Shown: piece after piece, positions 38,261 through 50,320 of the stretch
How the letters are laid out: every line of letters starts with the position of its first letter
Position numbering within the stretch: position 1 is the stretch's first letter
NCBI RefSeq assembly: GCF_036373705.1
Contig: NC_089869.1
Span: forward strand, 3,967,676 to 4,031,675
Origin: Amia ocellicauda
Taxonomy: Eukaryota > Chordata > Actinopteri > Amiiformes > Amiidae
Direction of reading: 5' to 3'
Length of the DNA stretch: 64,000 nucleotides
Translations under genes and position numbers: made by a program
Notes under the pieces: model-generated
Told to the model about the DNA's origin: nothing
The model's input: the letters and a program-made list of their open reading frames with translations, nothing else
Database searches by the model: none

Positions 38261-38321
38261 AATCGGATAGCGCGTACGGCTGTTAACCGAAAGGTTGGTG
38301 GTTCGAGCCCACCCAGGGACG
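38261..38321 (+). pseudogene. 5'-truncated tRNA-Asn, cassette 7
   Basis: About 61 of 74 nt remain, from the D loop (AATCGGATAG) to the 3' end. The acceptor 5' strand and D-stem 5' side are replaced by a satellite monomer, and the anticodon stem carries a mismatch. The join falls where both partners have GGCG, suggesting a short-homology exchange. It cannot fold as a tRNA. Confidence 0.9.
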
Positions 38322-38491
38322 TCCGTCTACTTCTTACCTCATTGCTTCCATTTGTGGTGTGAGACCTGGACCTCTGCTTTCTAATCTCCTGTCCAAGAAA
38401 CATCGCCTCATGCAGTAACAATGGCTACGCTGCCAAAAACTTAAACTTGCCCCACAGTCTTGCTGTACATAGCCTCTGCCTCCTTCAGGCC

Positions 38492-38565
38492 AGGCACCGC
38501 TGGGATTTGAACCCAGGATTTCCTGTTTACGAGACAGGTGCTTTCACCAGCTAAGCCACGGCGCC
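38492..38565 (-). tRNA. tRNA-Thr(CGU), cassette 7
   Basis: Full-length and well paired, anticodon CGT, despite the damaged tRNA-Asn next to it. Confidence 0.92.
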
Positions 38566-39106
38566 AGAGCTTGCTGCACCCACCCTTTCCTAGTTTCATA
38601 CCAATTCAGTGGCTGCTACCGTTAACCTACTATATGTTCCACGCATCCAACCAACTACCCACCCATCCATCCATCTATCCATCTATCTATCCTTCTATCT
38701 ATCTGTCTGTCTATCTACCTACCTCTCTGTCTTTCTACAGCTAGCACTCACTTGCTTACGCTTGCGGACAAAGCAAGAAGTGTGCGTTCAACAGGATCTG
38801 ACAGCGGAAAAAGATTTACAGGAAGATGTAGACAGCACTGAGAAGTGCAACAAACATTGGGTGGTGTCCGTCTCTGTGCGGCAATGGCATTTTCGCCATC
38901 GGACCTAAAGCCAAAGGTGGCCGCGCGAAGCCTACACAGGGAAGTCTTTGTCGTCCTGACCCTATTCTTTAAATACAGAGTTCTGGGAAGATGACTTTCT
39001 GCTTTACTCTCTCAGTGGAAGGGATATATCATTCGTTGATGAGAGGCAATCTTGCAAAATCCTGGAGGGGGAGTCCTTAGCATGTACCCTAACATGAGCG
39101 AAGCTG
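38566..39106. other. Inter-tRNA-Thr spacer, cassette 7
   Basis: Shortest spacer (541 bp): the CATC/TATC tract is reduced (~38643-38730) and the CGTTGATGAG variant near 39034 is shared with cassette 4. I see no gene. Confidence 0.85.
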
Positions 39107-39180
39107 AGGCACCACTGGGATTTGAACCCAGGATCTCCTGTTTACTAGACAGGTGCTTTGACCAACTAAGCCATGGCGCC
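39107..39180 (-). tRNA. tRNA-Thr(AGU), cassette 7
   Basis: Intact gene, anticodon AGT, with the same 5' flank as cassette 4, as expected from the 14.1-kb-offset duplication. Confidence 0.92.
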
Positions 39181-40627
39181 AAGATGCAACTCTGTACTAC
39201 TGTTAAAGCAAATGCTGGACCTCTGTCATTCGGACCCAGGTCTTTCCTAGAATGGATCCATCCAGCCAGCCATCCATCCTCCCTTTGATTATTTATGTCT
39301 GTCTATTACTAACGGTCATTCGTTTACACTCTACGATGCAGAGAAAGCGTGCATGCATCAGAAACTGGCAAACGTCAGCGGTAACACGCAACGTGGTGGA
39401 CCCCAGTGCTTTGACCAACTAAGCCATGGCGCCAAGGCACAACTCTGTACTACTGTAAAAGCAAATGGTGGACCTCTGTCTTTCGGACCCAGGTCTTTCA
39501 TAGGATGGATCCATCAAGCCATCCTCCCTTTGATATTTATGTCTGTCTATCAATAACGGTCATTCGTTTACACTATACGATGCAGAGAAGGCGTGCTTGC
39601 AACAGAAACAGGAAAACTGAAGCGGTAACGCGCAACGTGGTGGACCCCAGTGCTTTGACCTACTAAGCCATGGCGCCAAGGCGTAACTCTGTACTACTGT
39701 AAAAGCAAATGGTGGACCTCTGTCATTCGGACCCAGGTCTTTCCAAGAATGGATACATCCAGCCATCCTCCCTTTGATATTTATGTCTGTCTATCAATAA
39801 CGGTCATTCGTTTACACTCTACGATGCAGAGAAAGCGTGCATGCATCAGAAACTGGCAAACGTCAGCCGTAACACGCAACGTGGTGGACCCCAGTGCTTT
39901 GACCAACTAAGCCATGGCGCCAAGGCACAACTCTGTACTACTGTGAAAGGAAATGCTAGACCTCTGTCATTCGGACCTAGGTCTTTCATAGGATGGATCC
40001 ATCAAGCCATCCTCCCTTTGATATTTATGTCTGTCTATCAATAACGGTCATTCGTTTACACTGTACGATGCAGAGAAGGCGTGCTTGCAACAGAAACAGG
40101 CAAACTGCAGCGGTAACGCGCAACGTGGTGGACCCCAGTGCTTTGACCGACTAAGCCATGGCGCCAAGGCGTAACTCTGTACTACTGTAAAAGCAAATGG
40201 TGGACCTCTGTCTTTCGGACCCAGGTCTTTCCTAGAATGGATCCATCCAGCAAACCTCCCTTTGATATTTATGTCTGTCTATCACTAACGGTCATTCGGT
40301 TACACTCTACGATGCAGAGAAGGCGTGCTTTCAACAGAAACTGGCAATCTGCAGCGGTAACGCGCAACGTGGTGGACCCCAGTGCTTTGACCTACTAAGC
40401 CATGGCGCCAAGGCGCAACTCTGTACTACTGTAAAAGCAAATGGTGGACCTCTGTCATTCGGACCCAGGTCTTTCCTAGGATGGATCCATCCAGCAAACC
40501 TCCCTTTGATATTTATGTCTGTCTATCAATAACGGTCATTCGTTTACACTATACGATGCAGAGAAGGCGTGCTTGCAACAGAAACTGGCAAACGTCAGCG
40601 GAAATACGCAACATGGTGGACCCCAGT
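39181..40627. repeat. Satellite block H (~6 monomers)
   Basis: Nearly all of this block copies satellite in 23.1-26.0 kb (offsets 14098 and 16510). Confidence 0.92.
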
Positions 40628-40643
40628 CACAACTGCTGCGCCT

Positions 40644-40663
40644 GTCTTTGTGGCGCAATCGGA

Positions 40664-40700
<37 letters not shown>

Positions 40701-40717
40701 GAGCCCACCCAGGGATG
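40644..40717 (+). tRNA. tRNA-Asn(GUU), cassette 8
   Basis: Full length. The acceptor reads GTCTTTG against CAGGGAT, so extra G-U pairs replace Watson-Crick pairs. Anticodon and boxes are intact. Confidence 0.88.
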
Positions 40718-40887
40718 TCCGTCTACTTCTTACCTCATTGCTTCCATTCGTGGTGTGAGACCTGGACCTCTGCTTTATAATCTCCTGTCCAAGAAACATC
40801 GCCTCATGCAGTAACAATGGCTACGCTGCCAAAAACTTAAACTTGCCCCACAGTCTTGCTGTACATAGCCTCTGCCTCCTTCAGGCC

Positions 40888-40961
40888 AGGCACCGCTGGG
40901 ATTTGAACCCAGGATTTCCTGTTTACGAGACAGGTGCTTTCACCAGCTAAGCCACGGCGCC
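40888..40961 (-). tRNA. tRNA-Thr(CGU), cassette 8
   Basis: Consensus copy with anticodon CGT and complete stems. Confidence 0.92.
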
Positions 40962-41519
40962 AGAGATTGCTGCACCCACCCTTTCCTAGTTTCATACCAA
41001 TTCAGTGGCTGCTACCGTTTACCTACTATATGTTCCACGCATCCATCCAACCAACTATCCACCCACCCATCCATCCATCTATCTATCTATCTATCTATCC
41101 TTCTATCTATCTGTCTGTCTATCTACCTACCTCTCTGTCTTTCTACAGCTAGCACTCACTTGCTTACGCTTGCGGACAAAGCAAGAAGTGTGCGTTCAAC
41201 AGGATCTGACAGCGGAAAAAGATTTACAGGAAGATGTAGACAGCACTGACAAGTGCAACAAACATTGGGCGGTGTCCGTCTCTGTGCGGCAATGGCATTT
41301 TCGCCATCGGACCTAAAGCCAAAGGTGGCCGCGCGAAGCCTACACAGGGAAGTCTTTGTCGTCCTGACCCTATTCTTTAAATACAGGGTTCTGGGAAGAT
41401 GACTTTCTGCTTTACTCTCTCAGTGGAAGGGATATATCATTCCGGCCCGTGACGAGAGGCAATCTTGCAAAATCCTGAAAGGAGAGTCCTTAGCATGTAC
41501 CCTAACATGAATAAAGCTG
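40962..41519. other. Inter-tRNA-Thr spacer, cassette 8
   Basis: CATC/TATC tract at ~41040-41145 and the conserved segment. I see no gene. Confidence 0.85.
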
Positions 41520-41593
41520 AGGCACCACTGTGATTTGAACCCAGGATCTCCTGTTTACTAGACAGGTGCTTTGACCAACTAAGCCAAGGCACC
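41520..41593 (-). tRNA. tRNA-Thr(AGU), cassette 8, degenerate
   Basis: Anticodon AGT is present, but the T stem has a mismatch and the 5' part is altered (GGTGCCTTGG in place of GGCGCCATGG), which disturbs the acceptor. It is probably a decaying copy. Confidence 0.75.
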
Positions 41594-41940
41594 AAGGCAC
41601 AACTCTTTACTACTGTAAAAGCAAATGCTGGACCTCTGTCATTCGGACCTAGGTCTTACATAGGATGGATCCATCAAGCCAGCCTCCCTTTGATATTTAT
41701 GTCTGTCTATAAATAACGGTCATTCGTTTACACTCTACGATGCAGAGAAGGCGTGCTTGCAACAGAAACAGGCAAACTGCAACGGTAACGCGCAACGTGG
41801 TGGACCCCAGTGCTTTGACCGACTAAGCCATGGCGCCAAGGCGTAACTCTGTACTACTGTAAAAGCAAATGGTGGACCTCTGTCTTTCGGACCCAGGTCT
41901 TTCCAAGAATGGATCCATCCAGCCATCCTCCCTTTGATAT
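41594..41940. repeat. Satellite block I (~1.4 monomers), left flank of copy 2
   Basis: Ordinary satellite cut at CCCTTTGATAT by the retroelement. The tRNA-Thr half on the - strand ends at 41837, so the insertion lies ~103 bp upstream of its 5' end. 41937-41940 (ATAT) is the left target-site duplication. Confidence 0.93.
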
Positions 41941-42612
41941 TGTAAGATATTATTTGTTAGAATATATTTTTCTATGGGATATTCTATACCATCTGGTTTG
42001 GTAGAGGAAACAGACCTCCTCCATTTTATCTAAGTTCCCTGGTAGCCCTGGTAGCCCTGGTAACCCTATCTTTATGACCAGAGACCAAAAAGGGACCTGT
42101 CCTCTGATTGGCTCCTAGCCAAATTCAAAATGACCCCCACTTCTAAATTACTTTAGCATAAGGCACCCAAGTCATGGTGGTGGCAAAATGCTATTGGTTG
42201 GAAGGAAACCTTATACAAGGGAAAACAAAGAGAATTTGAGTTTCTCTTAACTTCTTCATCCTACAACGAGACATAAGACAGAGCTGGAGAGGTGAGACAG
42301 AGAGAGACACACCGCTTCCTGCCTGACCAGACTGGCCTATAAGCTGTACTGTGAGGAGAAAGAAGAAAATGGGTATTATCTGTTTCTCACTGTAATCCAG
42401 CAGAAGCTTAATATTACTTATTTTCAGTAATATAATTGAATGATATTAGTTTCCTATTTTTATCAAAATAAATGATTATTGCACATCTGTGACTTGACCG
42501 CATCTTGCCTCTAAAAAGAATCTTAAAAGAGAAATTAATTGACCTATGAGTTTTCAGTTCAACTATTTATTTAGATTGACTGGAAAACCAAGCATTTCCA
42601 AACTCTCTTACA
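41941..42612 (+). repeat. 5' LTR (copy 2), 672 bp
   Basis: Starts TGTAAGA and ends CTCTTACA. It has the same U3-R-U5 layout as the other LTRs, with CCCTGGTAG short repeats near 42040-42065 and an AATAAA signal near 42467. Confidence 0.95.
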
Positions 42613-42615
42613 TAG

Positions 42616-42633
42616 TGGTGGCCAGTACGGGGA
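42616..42633 (+). promoter_or_regulatory. Primer-binding site, tRNA-Ile type (copy 2)
   Basis: Same 18-nt site as in copy 1, 3 nt after the LTR end. Confidence 0.75.
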
Positions 42634-42872
42634 TGATGACGGATATTTGCTACATGTCACAGATTGCTCTGGAGTATTAATGTGCATGCATTGACAGAAT
42701 AGCGCTGTATATCCGACTTTGCCTGAAAGACGAACCTCGCGTAACGGTGTCGTCAGCAAAGCCAGGATTGTACGAACTGATCATTGACCTTTGGAGTGTG
42801 TAGTGATTTCAACTCCAAGGAGTAAAACCACATAAAGTGTGGGCGAGTGATTGAAAAGTTACCAAGACAAAC

Positions 42873-44615
42873 ATGGATCATCTGTGTCAGAAGGCAAGCC
42901 GGTGTGTCCATAAAGACCGAATTAAAAACGCCATAGCAAAGTGTGCGAGCACTTCATTACAGAACTTAGAGTCCTGTTTAGCGGAGTTAACAAACGAAAA
43001 AGTGAAGAAGTCACAACTGAAATTATCTGTTCTGTATGGGTTAGCTCAGTGTGTTAAGATCTTATCTGATCATTCTGCCGAGGTAGAAACTAAATTGAAA
43101 CGTGTTAGCGATGATACATCTGCCCTGCTTTTACAAAATGCAGAGTTGAAACTTCAGATGCAGACAGTGAGCAATAATGCTGTGATCGCAGCTGCTGCCT
43201 GTTTCGATGAAGAGCAACGCAGATCTGACAATGAGAGTCTGAGAAAAGAGAATCGCACTTTACAGCAACAGTTGAATGATTGCCAGGCAGCTCTCAGACA
43301 CACTGCGACCAAAGTTTCCCAAAGTAATCACACCGCATGTAAACAGCTAGTAATGCGCTTAAAAACCAAACTAGGCATGAAAACTGCTACCATTGCAGCT
43401 GTCGGAGGTCCGTGTTGTCCTGAACTGGAGTCTGATGATGATGAATATTGGGAAGAGCTAGAGAGAGAGGCGTGGGACTGTGAATTCAATCCTGAATCCG
43501 CTCCCATCTGTGTGGTTCGCACTCGGGCTGCAGTGAAACGCAGGATGTTAAGGACGAGCAACACAGAGCCGAGTCCAATACATGAAAGTACGAGAAGACG
43601 AAGTCATTCAGAAAGTACAGACAGCTCTGATGATCCTCAAGTCAGTAATGAGCCTCAGACAACTAAGCGTCTGACTGCTCTGGAACTGAGAGCATTCAAA
43701 GATGATTTGGGTCCAATTACTCTAGAGACAGATTTAGAGGAATTAATAATTCGACTTTTATCTTGCATTCAGTTACACCCACAACTGAACGACCTGCATT
43801 AGAAAACAATAGTTTTAGCTGCATGTTCTCCAACTTTAAGATCCCTGTTAAGTGTTGATGAAGTGGGGAGAGCAAGTTCGTGGACTGAGGTCTTAGAGTT
43901 AATAAGAGAAGCTTGTGGCTGGGATGCAGCAGATTGGGGAAGTAAATTTTATTGTGCAACACAGAGAAAAGGTGAATATGTAAGGGCATATGCCCTGAGA
44001 AAACAAGCTCTTTATTTGTTTCTGGATACAATTGATGATGATATATATGATGAACAGTTTAAGAAATCCTTTTTACATGGATTACACCCTGATTTGAAGG
44101 CAATCCTGGGCATCTCAGCTGATGCAACCGAGGATTGGGAGAATTTGTTTCCTAAAATTTGCAGAGCACAGGAATTAGTGAAAAAAGGAGCTTGGAAATG
44201 TGTTAAAATTGATAATAAGGGGAAAACTGAAAAAGAATCCCGTGAAAAACTATTCCAGGTCGAGGGGCCTCATGTTTTCTTAAACACTGAGCCTGAATAT
44301 GGGCGTTGTCCCCCTCATAATCCTCACTGGGAAAAGAAACCTAACTCTGGTTACAAACGTAACAGGGGCAGAAGTGACCGCGCTGGAGATCAGACTCACA
44401 CTGACCCCAAGTTTAACAGACAGGCCGGGACACCCCGAGGGGCGGTGCATAACGTGACTCCTCCCACATACGATGAGACAAAGGCAGCACCGACTCCTCC
44501 TCAGTACTCAACTCCTCCCCTGTATCCGCAGAAAGAGCTACAGCTCCTGCGTCAGGAAGTGCAACAACTGCGCACTGATCTCATAGGGAAAGCAGCCCAT
44601 GCACAGCACACATAG
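42873..44615 (+). pseudogene. gag: gag region of fossil LTR element, copy 2
   Basis: Matches the gag of copy 1 throughout at high identity, including the coiled-coil segment, the capsid-like region and the proline/arginine-rich tail. It ends in the same UAG context before pol. It is broken in this copy. Confidence 0.88.
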
Positions 44616-44621
44616 GGGTGC

Positions 44622-47600
44622 ATGTCCTCCCTGAAGGTAGATACGAAGCTCTACCGGGACAGATGGAATAGGCCGATCTTAAGAGCAGCTGTTGACGGAG
44701 GCCCACAGCAATGCATGCTCTTAGACACTGGTGCTTCTGTGTCTGTCCTACATGCTCAATCTCCACACGCACACACATTATCTACAGGTATTGCAGCTAA
44801 TGTATCTGGGTTTAAGGGAGACATGACTACTGCTATGAAGGGTATAAAATGTAATTTGAAAATAGGTGATTATCAAACAACTTGGTCTCCTATATTAATG
44901 CCTTTACCTGAGGGTCAGTCAGTTATTGGTTCGGATGTCTTGAGAAGAGAAGGTGTAATACTTGATTACGCTAATAATCAGATTTGGTTTAACAGAGGCA
45001 GAAATGTTGTGTACACTGTTATTCACACTGTCATTCACATGCAGTATGTACTATTAAGTCACCAGGTGAATTACCGCTTCCATTCAATGAAAATTATGCA
45101 GTGAGGCAAATAATAGCAAAATACTCTGATGTGTTTGCCAGGCATAAGCATGATTGTGGTAATGTGGGTCAGGAGGAAGACATCAATGGTCCTCCTCATA
45201 AATTTCAAAAACAATATGGGATCCCCACCGAAAGTCACGAATCTGTTGCAACTGTTATTAGTTCTCTGTTACAGCAGGCAGTCATAAGACATTGTACTTC
45301 TACAACGAACTCTCCTATTTGGCCTGTGCGGAAGCCAGATGGATCCTGGAGACTGACTGTGGACTACAGGCGACTCAATGCTGTGACACCTACCTGTGCA
45401 CCGATTGGATGAGACACTGCCACTCTACTGTCCCGTGTCCCAACTGACAGTAAGGTCTTCACAGTGCTGGACATTTCCAATGGTTTCTGGAGCGTTCCAC
45501 TTGCTCAAAATTGCCAATACAAATTTGCTTTCACTTTTGACAATCAGCAATACACATGGACTCGCTTACCGCAAGGTTTGCATAATTCTGCAACTATTTT
45601 TCACAAGCGGATGGCTGAGGCTATAAAAGGTTTTTCCAGACCTGAGTGCCTTGTCCAATACGTCGATGATCTACTGCTTGCTACAACTACAGAAGAAGAA
45701 CATCTTCAGCTCTTTGATGAACTCTTAAGTCTCCTTTCACAAGCAGGTTTGAAAATCAACCCAAAGAAAGTGCAATTGTTTCGAGTCTCTGTTTCATATC
45801 TAGGGGTTACTCTCACTCCAGAGGGGAAATCACCTGACAATGCCAAGGTTCAGCTAATCACAAAGTTGCCTTTGCATGTCACTAAAACTGCATTGCGTTC
45901 TTTCCTAGGTTTGATGGGATACCAACGAGACTTTATTCCAGAGTTTGCTACTTTTGCAAAGCCACTATATGAACTTTTGAGAAAAGAGGTGCCTGAAGAT
46001 TTCTACAGTACTGAAACTTGGACAGAGAACCACACTAAAGCCGTTGAACAGTTAAAACAAGCATTGGTGCAAGCTACTGTGCTGCTAACTCCAAACCCTA
46101 CACTACCTTTTCACCTAGAGGTGGGCTCCTCCAAAGAAGCACTGACTGCCGTGCTTTGTCAAGAACGCCACGGTGTGCTGAAACCAGTAGCCTTCGCTTC
46201 ACGGTGTCTTCAGGGTGTTGAGAGACAGTATGATACGTGCACTAGACACTTGTTAGCGACTTTTTGGGCAGTGAAACATTTCACTTATATTACAAGACTG
46301 AACAAAGTGGTGCTACACACACCACATACTCCACTGAACTTGTTATTGAAGCCCACAGATACTTTAGTTTCATCACAGAGACTTTCACATTGGACTTTGT
46401 TAATGTTGCAACGTGACTTAGACCTTGATTGTAAACGAACCACATTGATTCCACAAATGTTGCTTATGCAGGGTAAACCACATGAGTGTCCATTGCCTGA
46501 CACTGATATTTTGCCTAATCCTTTTGTTTTTGAGCCGCGTTCACAGGTTCCGAATGTGTATATTGATGGATCAGCATACATTTGTAAGAACTCTGGTAGA
46601 TTGCTAGCAGGTTTTGCAGTATTGTTCCCCGAGTACACTGTTACATTTTCTTGTCCAGGACAATCGTCACAATATTCTGAATTGGCAGCTTTGCTAGAGA
46701 CCCTTAGGATAACTGATGATTCTGCAGATATTTATACAGATAGTGCTTATATTGTTACTGCATGTACCTTGCTACCTCTCTATGCCAAAAATAATTTCCG
46801 ATCATCAGATGATCGTCCCTTGAAACATGCTACCTTACTACAGCATATCTGGTCTTCTATTCAGTCGAGACCAGGCGAAATTGCTGTTTTGAAAGTTAAG
46901 GCCCATGTGAGAAAGGATCGTAGAGGTGAACATCATATCAGAAATGATGAAGCTGATCGGTGTGCTAAATTTGCTGCTAGACATTGTGGTCTGTGGCATT
47001 TGCCAGACCCATTGCCTACCAATGAAAATGTCTCTGCCTTGGCTAACTCACAGTCTCTTTTTGAGATTCAAAAATTAGATTCAGACATCCAGACTAATAT
47101 TCACTGGCATTTGCAGGAGAAACCGCTTCCACAACCTACGTTTTGGTCTCACAAAAGTACTCTGGTGGGTGCGGGTGATTCTGACAAAGTCCTCATGGTA
47201 AACATTCCACAATCTGAATACCCTGTAGTCTGTGTTCCCTCACAATTAGCTCCAGATATTTTTGACCTATTTCACAACTCACCAGTAGGAGGTCATTTTT
47301 CTGTAGAAAAGACACTAGAGAAGATTACACAGTACTACTGGTGGCCGACTATGAAAGCTGACATGACCACTGCATGTAACCACTGTCTTGTCTGCTTACA
47401 GGTGAATCCTGCACCTTTCACACACAAATCCAAACTCAGACTATCAACTCCGCCGGAAGGTCCCTGGACTCATATTCAAATTGATTTCATTGGTCCTTTA
47501 GCCAAAACATCACAGGGAAACCAGTATATTTTGGTTATCCTTGACAAATTCACAAAGTGGATTGAAGCTTTTCCTTGCAGACGTGCCACAGCTGCCACTG

Positions 47601-48297
47601 TAGCGAAAACTCTCATACAAAATGTGTTCACTAGGTGGGGACTACCGAAGGTGATTGATAGTGATCGAGGAACACATTTCACAAGCAGTGTAGTGAAAGT
47701 TATGTGTCAAGCATTAGGCATCACCCAGAAATTACATATTCCATTCCACCTTCAATCGTCAGAAGTAGTTGAGCGTGGAAACCGCACTCTAAAAACACTT
47801 TTGAAAAAAATGTTTCAAGGGAATCCAAAAAGGCATTACCTCTGTGCCTAATGGCAATGCGGTCAACACCACACTCCACTACCAGAATTACACCACATCA
47901 AGCAATGACTGGACGTCTTATGCATGTCCCAGGACATTGTTTGCTTCCTTTAGAAGAACAACCTGTTCTTTTGCAAGCTGCTAATGTGACTTGGGTACGA
48001 AATTGCCTAGCGTCTGTAGATCAAATGCAACGCTTTGTAGCTAAACAATTAGGCCACAAACAGAGACAAATTAAGAAATATCTTGACACCAAAGTTCATG
48101 AAGAAGAACTACAGATTGGTGACAGATGTATGGTTCGAAATTACAAACACAAAAGCCATACCTCAGAAGCCGATTGGTATGGACCATTCCTCATTGTGGA
48201 CAAATGAAGTCCAGCAGTGTACAAAGTCAAAATTCAGGAAAAAGGTAAAGATACTCTTAAATGGTTTCACATCAATCAGATAAAAACTGTTAAGTGA
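44622..48297 (+). pseudogene. pol: pro-pol region of fossil LTR element, copy 2
   Basis: Same order of protease, reverse transcriptase, RNase H, integrase and GPY/F-like tail as in copy 1. A long stretch from reverse transcriptase into integrase is open, but the region as a whole carries a few breaks and is treated as a fossil. Confidence 0.9.
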
Positions 48298-48337
48298 TCA
48301 CTGCTACCCTTGATCTTTCAGGTGTTCCTGAGAGAAA

Positions 48338-49500
48338 ATGGAGACCATGATGCTATTCCTCATTGGTTTCCTGGGGTTTGTCATTGATGCTGCAATAGAT
48401 TACAAACAACCATGAGACTCCATAACCATTATGGGAATTGCAAGCCTAAAATTTGTTCTGAATATTGATAATCTGACTTAGATGTAGAAACTGCTGTAAT
48501 AGTATCCATGTGTGTTATCCTCATTTAAACTCTATAATATGTGTTACTGGATCTGTAGTTAGTAGACACTTGGTTTGTGATGTATATGATGCACAAACTT
48601 GAATTTGAATTTCCATAACTGATGAAAACTGTTAGTGTTACCAATTGAAACCACATATAGACACTAATACTATAGGTTTTGTTTTTATTTTATATACAGC
48701 TGAAAAGGTGATGAAGTTCCTGTATAATATGTATGATTTAGGTATTATTGCACATGGAAAAGTATTAACTCTACGACAATTACCTCCATTTGTAGGTCAA
48801 ATGAGAACCTCATGGAATGTTGTTGATCATACTGAATGTTGAATCACCTATCGCTCTATTATGTTGTGTACATGTTACGTTACTGGAGACTCATTACAGT
48901 TTAGGGTTAATGACATAACCAAGTTATCAACCTTACCTGCTGTACCTGTGGATAAAATAGGATATTTGCAAGCACAACTAGTAGGCAATGACACGTAGTG
49001 CATTACAACAAACTATTATTTGTACAATAATTTGGAATGTCGAATAACTAACTCCACTTTCTGTGTTCAAACCAGAAGTGCAATTAAGATTGGTGATCTG
49101 ACCTTGCCTTATATTCCGCAAGACTTACATTTTGCACCCACGTTGCCAGCTATGTTTGCAGAGATCCTGAAACCTGTTGATGCGAAGGTTTTATAGAATA
49201 TGGAGCCTTTGTTGTAACTTTCTAGTATAAAAATCAATCACAAAACAGTTCAACAAGGGGTACAACATTTGATTTCTGATGGAAATATGGAGAACACTTA
49301 AAATCATTCTTAATGGGATTTTGCTTTTAAAGGTGCTACTTTCTTATCTGTGTTAATTGTTACTATGTGTATGTTTTATTACCTATGTCCTCTAATATGT
49401 ACTTATTATAGTGATGTTATCACCATTCGGCGTGAGACATTAGTTTCACGTAATAAGCTTGGTAAATCCAATCTACCTCACAACTACATATAACAGGCTC
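48338..49500 (+). pseudogene. Decayed env-like region, copy 2
   Basis: Corresponds to the env-like region of copy 1, with the signal-like start and the hydrophobic stretch near the end. It is heavily broken, in a way largely shared with copy 1. Confidence 0.55.
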
Positions 49501-49648
49501 ATTGACTAAATGTTTATTTGTATTTTGTAATTCCTGTTTTAATTTGTTTTGTTTTGTTTTGTTTTGTTCTGCATTCTTTCTATATTATTGTATTATTTAC
49601 TGAAAGGTCGAACATCTGTTGAATGTTTTTCCCTCCCAAGGTGGGGAC
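49501..49648 (+). other. 3' non-coding segment with polypurine tract (copy 2)
   Basis: GTTTT-repeat stretch near 49545-49567, then AAGGTGGGGA directly before the 3' LTR, as in copy 1. Confidence 0.75.
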
Positions 49649-50320
49649 TGTAAGATATTATTTGTTAGAATATATTTTTCTATGGGAAATTCTATACCAT
49701 CTGGTTTGGTAGAGGAAACAGACCTCCTCCATTTTATCTAAGTTCCCTGGTAGCCCTGGTAGCCCTGGTAACCCTATCTTTATGACCAGAGACCAAAAAG
49801 GGACCTGTCCTCTGATTGGCTCCTAGCCAAATTCAAAATGACCCCCACTTCTAACTTACTTTAGCATAAGGCACCCAAGTCATGGTGGTGGCAAAATGCT
49901 ATTGGTTGGAAGGAAACCTTATAAATGGGAAAACAAAGAGAATTTGAGTTTCTCTTAACTTCTTCATCCTACAACGAGACACAAGACAGAGCTGGAGAGG
50001 AGAGACAGAGAGAGACACAACGCTTCCTGCCTGACCAGACTGGCCTATAAGCTGTACTGTGAGGAGAAAGAAGAAAATGGGTATTATCTGTTTCTTACTG
50101 TAATCCAGCAGAAGCTTAATATTTCTTATTTTCAGTAATATAATTGAATGATATTAGTTTCCTATTTTTGTCAAAATAAAATATTATTGCACATCTGTGA
50201 CTTGACCGCATCTTGCCTCTAAAAAGAATCTTAAAAGAGAAACCAATTGACCTATGAGTTTTCAGTTCAACTATTTATTTAGATTGACTGGAAAACCAAG
50301 CATTTCCAAATTCTCTTACA
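49649..50320 (+). repeat. 3' LTR (copy 2), 672 bp
   Basis: Same length as the 5' LTR, with ~15 differences from it and about 13 from the 3' LTR of copy 1. It ends TTCTCTTACA and is followed by ATAT. Confidence 0.95.

Larger units (their letters stand above)
41941..50320 (+). mobile_element. Class I ERV-like LTR element, copy 2 (full span)
   Basis: An 8380-bp element with both LTRs (672 bp each), tRNA-Ile-type primer site, gag, pro-pol, decayed env-like region and polypurine tract. It is flanked by ATAT on both sides, a 4-bp target duplication as made by gammaretroviral-type integrases. The two LTRs differ at about 15 of 672 positions by my count (~2.2%), so insertion is fairly recent: roughly 2-6 million years if the neutral rate is 2-5 per billion sites per year, a rate I assumed. 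It is a fossil with several breaks in gag-pol and more in the env-like part. Confidence 0.95.

Noticed and set aside
7887-41940. CRISPR-like array
   Set aside because: The repeats are ~244 bp with no distinct spacers or cas genes, and the setting is eukaryotic.
41941-50320. Copy 2 retroelement as a segmental duplicate of copy 1
   Set aside because: The two LTRs of copy 2 share variants that the copy 1 LTR lacks, so separate insertion is favoured. I keep this as the less likely option, not excluded.
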